Shown piece by piece: positions 62,157-64,000 of a stretch of 64,000 nucleotides of DNA. Made by a program: the position numbers and the translations under genes. The stretch comes from Paenibacillus phoenicis (GTDB taxonomy: Bacteria; Bacillota; Bacilli; Paenibacillales; Paenibacillaceae): contig NZ_JAYERP010000001.1 in assembly GCF_034718895.1 (NCBI RefSeq), positions 2,418,001 to 2,482,000 on the forward strand. The letters are read 5' to 3'. Numbering within the stretch: the first letter of the stretch is position 1; every line of letters starts with the position of its first letter. Under the pieces are notes generated by a model. The model ran no database searches, had not been told where the DNA came from, and was given only the letters and a program-made list of their open reading frames with translations.

Positions 62157-62987
62157 TCACACCCCCTTGCCGCCGAAAAACGGTTTGTTTAACTCGGCTT
62201 GTTCGATGATCGCCTGGGCTAGCGCCCGTACGCACTGCATGAATGCATGATGGGCATGATCGCGCGGTACATTACGGTTTCTAAACAGAAAATCGATCGC
62301 CCGGCCTTCCTGCGCTGCGTCCATGAACCCTGCCTGATGCGGGACCGGATAAATCGGCATCTTCACCCGATATTTCCGTACCATATTTTTGGCGGTTAGC
62401 GCGGAATCACGGTCGTACTGCCCCAAAACAAACAACAGCTTTTTCCCTTTGAGCCAATCCTCACGATGACGAAAGAACCGTTCCAATACAAAACGGTTTT
62501 GGTTCAAACTTACGATGACAAGATCGGCGTTTTGAAGAAGCAACTGCGTCCAACCGGACCCGACACCGCTGCCACCGTCAATCAAAGTCAAGTCGTAATA
62601 GCGCTTGGCCGAATCGATTAGGGGGGCAAGCATATCCTTCATGCCCATGATCAATGCTTTGTCCGCCTTATTCGAACCGGGCAGTAAATCAAGCCGTTCT
62701 TGGAGGAGTGGCAACGTGTAATCGCGAATCATTTCCGGCGAGAGTTTGCCGTTTTGTGCAAGCCGTGCCAAGGCATCGATGCCGGAGTCCGCTGTAAAGG
62801 CAAGCATATCTTCGGATCTCCGCTTGATAAGCGCTTGCTCGACTGCCGCACGGCGGCTTTGCAAATGGCCGAATAACACGATTCGGGAGGAATATTCAAG
62901 TCCGAGCAGCGCCGCGACGGCGATCAGATTCGTCGTATTGCCCGTTTGACCCGGTACCGGGCTCCAGAAGACGATGTTATGACCCAC
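62157..62987 (-). CDS. TadZ/CpaE-like protein with a degenerate P-loop
   Basis: A 276-residue protein from GTG 62987 with GAGGAGGGATTTTC upstream. The N-terminus VGHNIVFWSPVPGQTGNTTN has the ParA/MinD deviant P-loop place, but with GNTT in place of GKTT, so the signature Lys is missing. The rest (LTLIDGGSGVGSGWTQLLLQ, DLVIVSLNQNRFVLERFF) keeps the ParA/MinD fold. Such TadZ/CpaE proteins position Tad machines at the membrane. It lies three bases before the ATPase gene. Confidence 0.75.
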   Translation of the reverse strand: MGHNIVFWSPVPGQTGNTTNLIAVAALLGLEYSSRIVLFGHLQSRRAAVEQALIKRRSEDMLAFTADSGIDALARLAQNGKLSPEMIRDYTLPLLQERLDLLPGSNKADKALIMGMKDMLAPLIDSAKRYYDLTLIDGGSGVGSGWTQLLLQNADLVIVSLNQNRFVLERFFRHREDWLKGKKLLFVLGQYDRDSALTAKNMVRKYRVKMPIYPVPHQAGFMDAAQEGRAIDFLFRNRNVPRDHAHHAFMQCVRALAQAIIEQAELNKPFFGGKGV

Positions 62988-63702
62988 GAAAATCCCTCCT
63001 CGCTCGTTTCCACGCGGCTTTGATCGTTCGCTCATCCAGGCCGAATATATGCTTGGCCATAGAAAAGACCGTATGTCGGTATGCTGGCGACAGCTTTCTT
63101 AGTTCAATGCGGCTATGATGCTGGTGATCGATGCGAGCCGAAACATCCCGCTCATCGAACGGGATACGAAACACCGGTTCCTGCCACTCTACAGCTTCCG
63201 TTGTCACATGCGAATCGATGTACGACTCCGCTATCGTCGACTGTACGAACGGATTTACCAACTTAAAAAACGGCAGCGGCCGAATGGTGGATTCGTTAAG
63301 ACAAAGCCGACGCATCAACTCCGCATTTTTCAACATCGCCAGCTTCTCCAAATTACTACACCAGACCCTTTGGTCATAGGATGGCAGATCTTTTCCTTTC
63401 ACAAATTCGGTATGATCCGTATCGAGCAGGAACACATCGTAAACCGCCCATCCCCCTTCCGTTTGTTTCAGAAAACGGTCCAATTGGCCGAACGTAAGAA
63501 ACCCTGCCGCGATATCCATACCTTCAAATTCGGTAACGAAAGAAGCCTGCCGTTCATCCGGAGATGGCATAAACCCAAGTATCGATTGCGCGATCGTAGA
63601 ATCGACGATAAGCACCTTTTGCCCAGCGGCAACCAGCAGTTTACCCAGCACGAGCAGTAAATGGCTTTTATCCGGCGCACCAAGAAAAACGATTTTTTTC
63701 AT
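62977..63702 (-). CDS. Second TadZ/CpaE-like protein, P-loop lost
   Basis: A 241-residue protein with a ParA/MinD-like start (MKKIVFLGAPDKSHLLLVLG) in which the Walker A is replaced by APDKSH, and a following LLVAAGQKVLIVDST strand. Later VYDVFLLDTDHTEFV corresponds to the Walker B region. ATG 63702 has AAGGAGGTTGTC upstream. It overlaps the next gene by 11 bases. Two tandem TadZ-like proteins with defective ATP sites suggest a heterodimeric adaptor in place of a single TadZ. The family assignment is by fold pattern and context. Confidence 0.6.
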   Translation of the reverse strand: MKKIVFLGAPDKSHLLLVLGKLLVAAGQKVLIVDSTIAQSILGFMPSPDERQASFVTEFEGMDIAAGFLTFGQLDRFLKQTEGGWAVYDVFLLDTDHTEFVKGKDLPSYDQRVWCSNLEKLAMLKNAELMRRLCLNESTIRPLPFFKLVNPFVQSTIAESYIDSHVTTEAVEWQEPVFRIPFDERDVSARIDHQHHSRIELRKLSPAYRHTVFSMAKHIFGLDERTIKAAWKRARRDFRGS

Positions 63703-63713
63703 GACAACCTCCT

Positions 63714-64000
63714 TCAGGATACCTGCGGCTGGTTGAAGACATCGTCCAGCTTGTCCGAGTTGGTCGGCTGTTCGTCGGAAGCGGGCGACTTCGGGAGCAG
63801 GGTCGCACCGGACTCGGATGTACCCTGCTGCGGATGGGAAGCCGGTTCTGTCGCTGTCGGCTCAGAAGTAGACGCGGGCTTATCGTCTGATGATGGTATA
63901 CCGTCCTGCTCCGTTTGTTCCGACGCAGCAGTTTGTTGCTCCGTCGATTGCTCCATCGCATTGCCTTGTTGAGTAACGATCCGATCGTTTTGCAACTGCT
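63714..64000 (-). CDS. C-terminal end of a pilus-cluster gene, probably CpaB-like (5' end off window)
   Basis: Only about 95 residues are visible. They begin within ...QLQNDRIVTQQGNAMEQ and continue as a Ser/Thr/Glu/Pro-rich low-complexity tail ending FNQPQVS. The NDRIVTQQG part resembles the last strand of RcpC/CpaB (SAF-domain) proteins, which often carry such disordered tails and come first in Tad operons. The start is beyond position 64000. A TTG or ATG inside the visible piece is unlikely to be the true start. Confidence 0.45.
   Translation of the reverse strand, partial: QLQNDRIVTQQGNAMEQSTEQQTAASEQTEQDGIPSSDDKPASTSEPTATEPASHPQQGTSESGATLLPKSPASDEQPTNSDKLDDVFNQPQVS

Larger units (their letters stand above)
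37881..64000. mobile_element. Integrated island in tRNA-Leu, right end beyond the window
   Basis: The island starts at the truncated tRNA-Leu and carries three tyrosine recombinases, a defence-like AT-rich cargo, a group IIC intron, a probable toxin-antitoxin pair and an all-minus-strand Tad-like secretion cluster. No second copy of the tRNA end or an intact tRNA-Leu was found up to 64000, so the right boundary is not seen. It is possible that more than one element is stacked here. Confidence 0.6.

Overview
The window is a Firmicutes chromosome segment, almost certainly from Paenibacillaceae (Paenibacillus or a close relative). The evidence is the conserved Bacillales gene order (rarA, aspS-hisS, dtd-relA, apt, recJ, secDF, comN, spoVB, yajC-tgt-queA, ruvABC, bofC), the sporulation genes, frequent GTG/TTG starts with strong GGAGG ribosome binding sites, a T-box leader before hisS, and a moderately high GC content.

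Positions 1-34.3 kb are housekeeping chromosome. In order they hold rarA (cut by the left edge), a CD3324-family regulator, an unusual HNH nuclease with an Ala-rich linker, the RNA polymerase recycling motor HelD, a decayed YdeI-family gene, tcdA, aspS and hisS behind a T-box, two small unknown genes, dtd, relA, a uracil permease, apt, recJ, an atypical CDF-family protein, secDF, comN, spoVB, three membrane proteins, the yajC/tgt/queA queuosine-secretion block, a SpoIID/LytB protein, ruvCAB and bofC, ending at tRNA-Pro(TGG).

Positions 34.4-37.8 kb are an AT-rich accessory strip between two tRNA loci. It holds a lipoprotein-like unknown, a frameshifted secreted protein, a possible small RNA, and fragments of an ABC-transporter ATPase gene and an M16 peptidase gene.

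At 37.83 kb the 3' half of a tRNA-Leu gene stops exactly at the anticodon loop. From there an integrated island runs to at least the right edge. Its first 9 kb have two tandem tyrosine recombinases facing inward from the left and a third facing inward from the right. Between them is a clearly AT-rich cargo: a four-gene operon that reads as an ABC-three-component (ABC-3C) type conflict system (Rad50-like ATPase with a CPVC hook, middle component, C-terminal-type component) plus a protein with an effector-associated (EAD-like) head and a TIR-like tail, and a divergent DUF6650-family gene. A group IIC intron sits immediately behind a terminator next to the third recombinase operon. A DUF6036 nucleotidyltransferase/partner pair, probably toxin-antitoxin, follows.

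Positions 49.9-64 kb, all on the minus strand, hold small island genes, a very large secreted protein, a copper-amine-oxidase-type stalk-domain protein and a Tad/Flp-pilus-like secretion apparatus. The apparatus comprises a CpaF/TadA ATPase, a TadB-TadC-like fused membrane protein, two TadZ/CpaE-like proteins with degenerate P-loops, several pilin-like proteins and the tail of a probable CpaB-like protein cut by the right edge. The strongest candidate for a little-described system is the recombinase-bracketed ABC-3C/EAD-TIR cassette. Second is the island-borne Tad-like machine with its large surface protein.
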